DNA of 21,072 nt from a virus, in IMG/VR virus record IMGVR_UViG_3300005095_000050, positions 1 to 21,072 of that record; one strand, 5' to 3'. Both the position numbers and the translations under genes were made by a program. Below the pieces are notes generated by a model. The model saw only the letters and a program-made list of their open reading frames with translations, did not search any database and was not told where the DNA came from. This document shows positions 20,984-21,072 of the stretch, piece by piece (the first letter of the stretch is position 1; each line of letters begins with the position of its first letter).

Positions 20984-21072
20984 CAATAAATATTAATATT
21001 ATTACTTATATTATATTAATAATATTATATTATAAGTAATATAATATATATAATATATAATATATAAGAGTA
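20984..21072. other. Extreme A/T-rich segment with inverted repeat
   Basis: This stretch is almost entirely A and T. ATTACTTATA (21001-21010) and TATAAGTAAT (21031-21040) form a 10-bp inverted repeat around a 20-bp near-palindromic A/T centre, followed by iterated ATATAAT units to the window end. With the adjacent octamer cluster it resembles a DNA-unwinding part of a replication origin, though no initiator box of a known type can be named. Confidence 0.55.

Noticed and set aside
1-21072. CRISPR array, tRNA genes, insertion sequence, integrase or attachment site.
   Set aside because: I saw no regularly spaced direct repeats, no cloverleaf-like sequence with a CCA end, no transposase or recombinase motif, and no terminal inverted repeats with target duplication.

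Overview
The window is a contiguous block of late (virion and lysis) genes from a strongly A+T-rich tailed phage, most likely a short-tailed podovirus. All 25 genes I can support lie on the minus strand, closely packed with short gaps or with ATGA, GTGA and TAATG overlaps. They read as one leftward operon starting near 20680 and running off the left edge. An Rz/Rz1-type spanin pair with an outer-membrane lipoprotein points to a Gram-negative host. The base composition would suit a low-GC lineage (for example Campylobacterota or Fusobacteria), but the host cannot be fixed from the sequence. The window shows no tape measure, tail tube or sheath gene. It does show an N4 gp56-type major capsid protein, a large portal, a scaffold, tailspike genes and long coiled-coil internal (ejection) proteins, which fits a podovirus.

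Layout in the direction of transcription (right to left). At 20652-21072 there is about 420 bp with no convincing gene. It holds a face-to-face pair of consensus sigma70-like promoters with an 18-bp palindromic operator, a hairpin, a purine-rich tract, four copies of the octamer AGAACCAA/TTGGTTCT, and a nearly pure A/T terminus with a 10-bp inverted repeat, so it looks like a control and possibly replication region. Next come a small ribbon-helix-helix-like protein and a probable small terminase. The lysis cassette follows: holin with a possible dual start, a 29-residue membrane peptide, an M15 endolysin, an inner-membrane spanin and an outer-membrane spanin. A 59-residue coiled-coil ORF and the large terminase come after it. 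The tail module (16859-9492) has a putative adaptor, a small tail appendage protein, a propeller-type fibre, a beta-helix tailspike, small proteins and a 712-residue virion protein. The head module is the portal, a 73-residue protein, scaffold, major capsid protein and a small basic protein. The internal virion proteins come last, the final one (at least 792 residues, cut by the window edge) carrying an HELTH zinc-peptidase motif.

The most unusual signal is the octamer AGAACCAA. By hand I count 40 exact copies on the two strands in 21 kb, where rough base composition predicts about one. The copies fall in all six reading relations to the genes, so the selection appears to act on DNA and not on protein. 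They are nearly absent from the tail fibre genes and from the capsid gene, and densest, in inverted pairs, in the A/T-rich non-coding right end. I know of no phage system with this signature.

Several gene starts were moved from the longest possible ORF because a Shine-Dalgarno sequence at proper spacing picks another codon: large terminase, endolysin, o-spanin, fibre, 149-residue protein and 634-residue protein. Three small genes (12387-12476, 18372-18551, 19359-19448) were read directly from the sequence.
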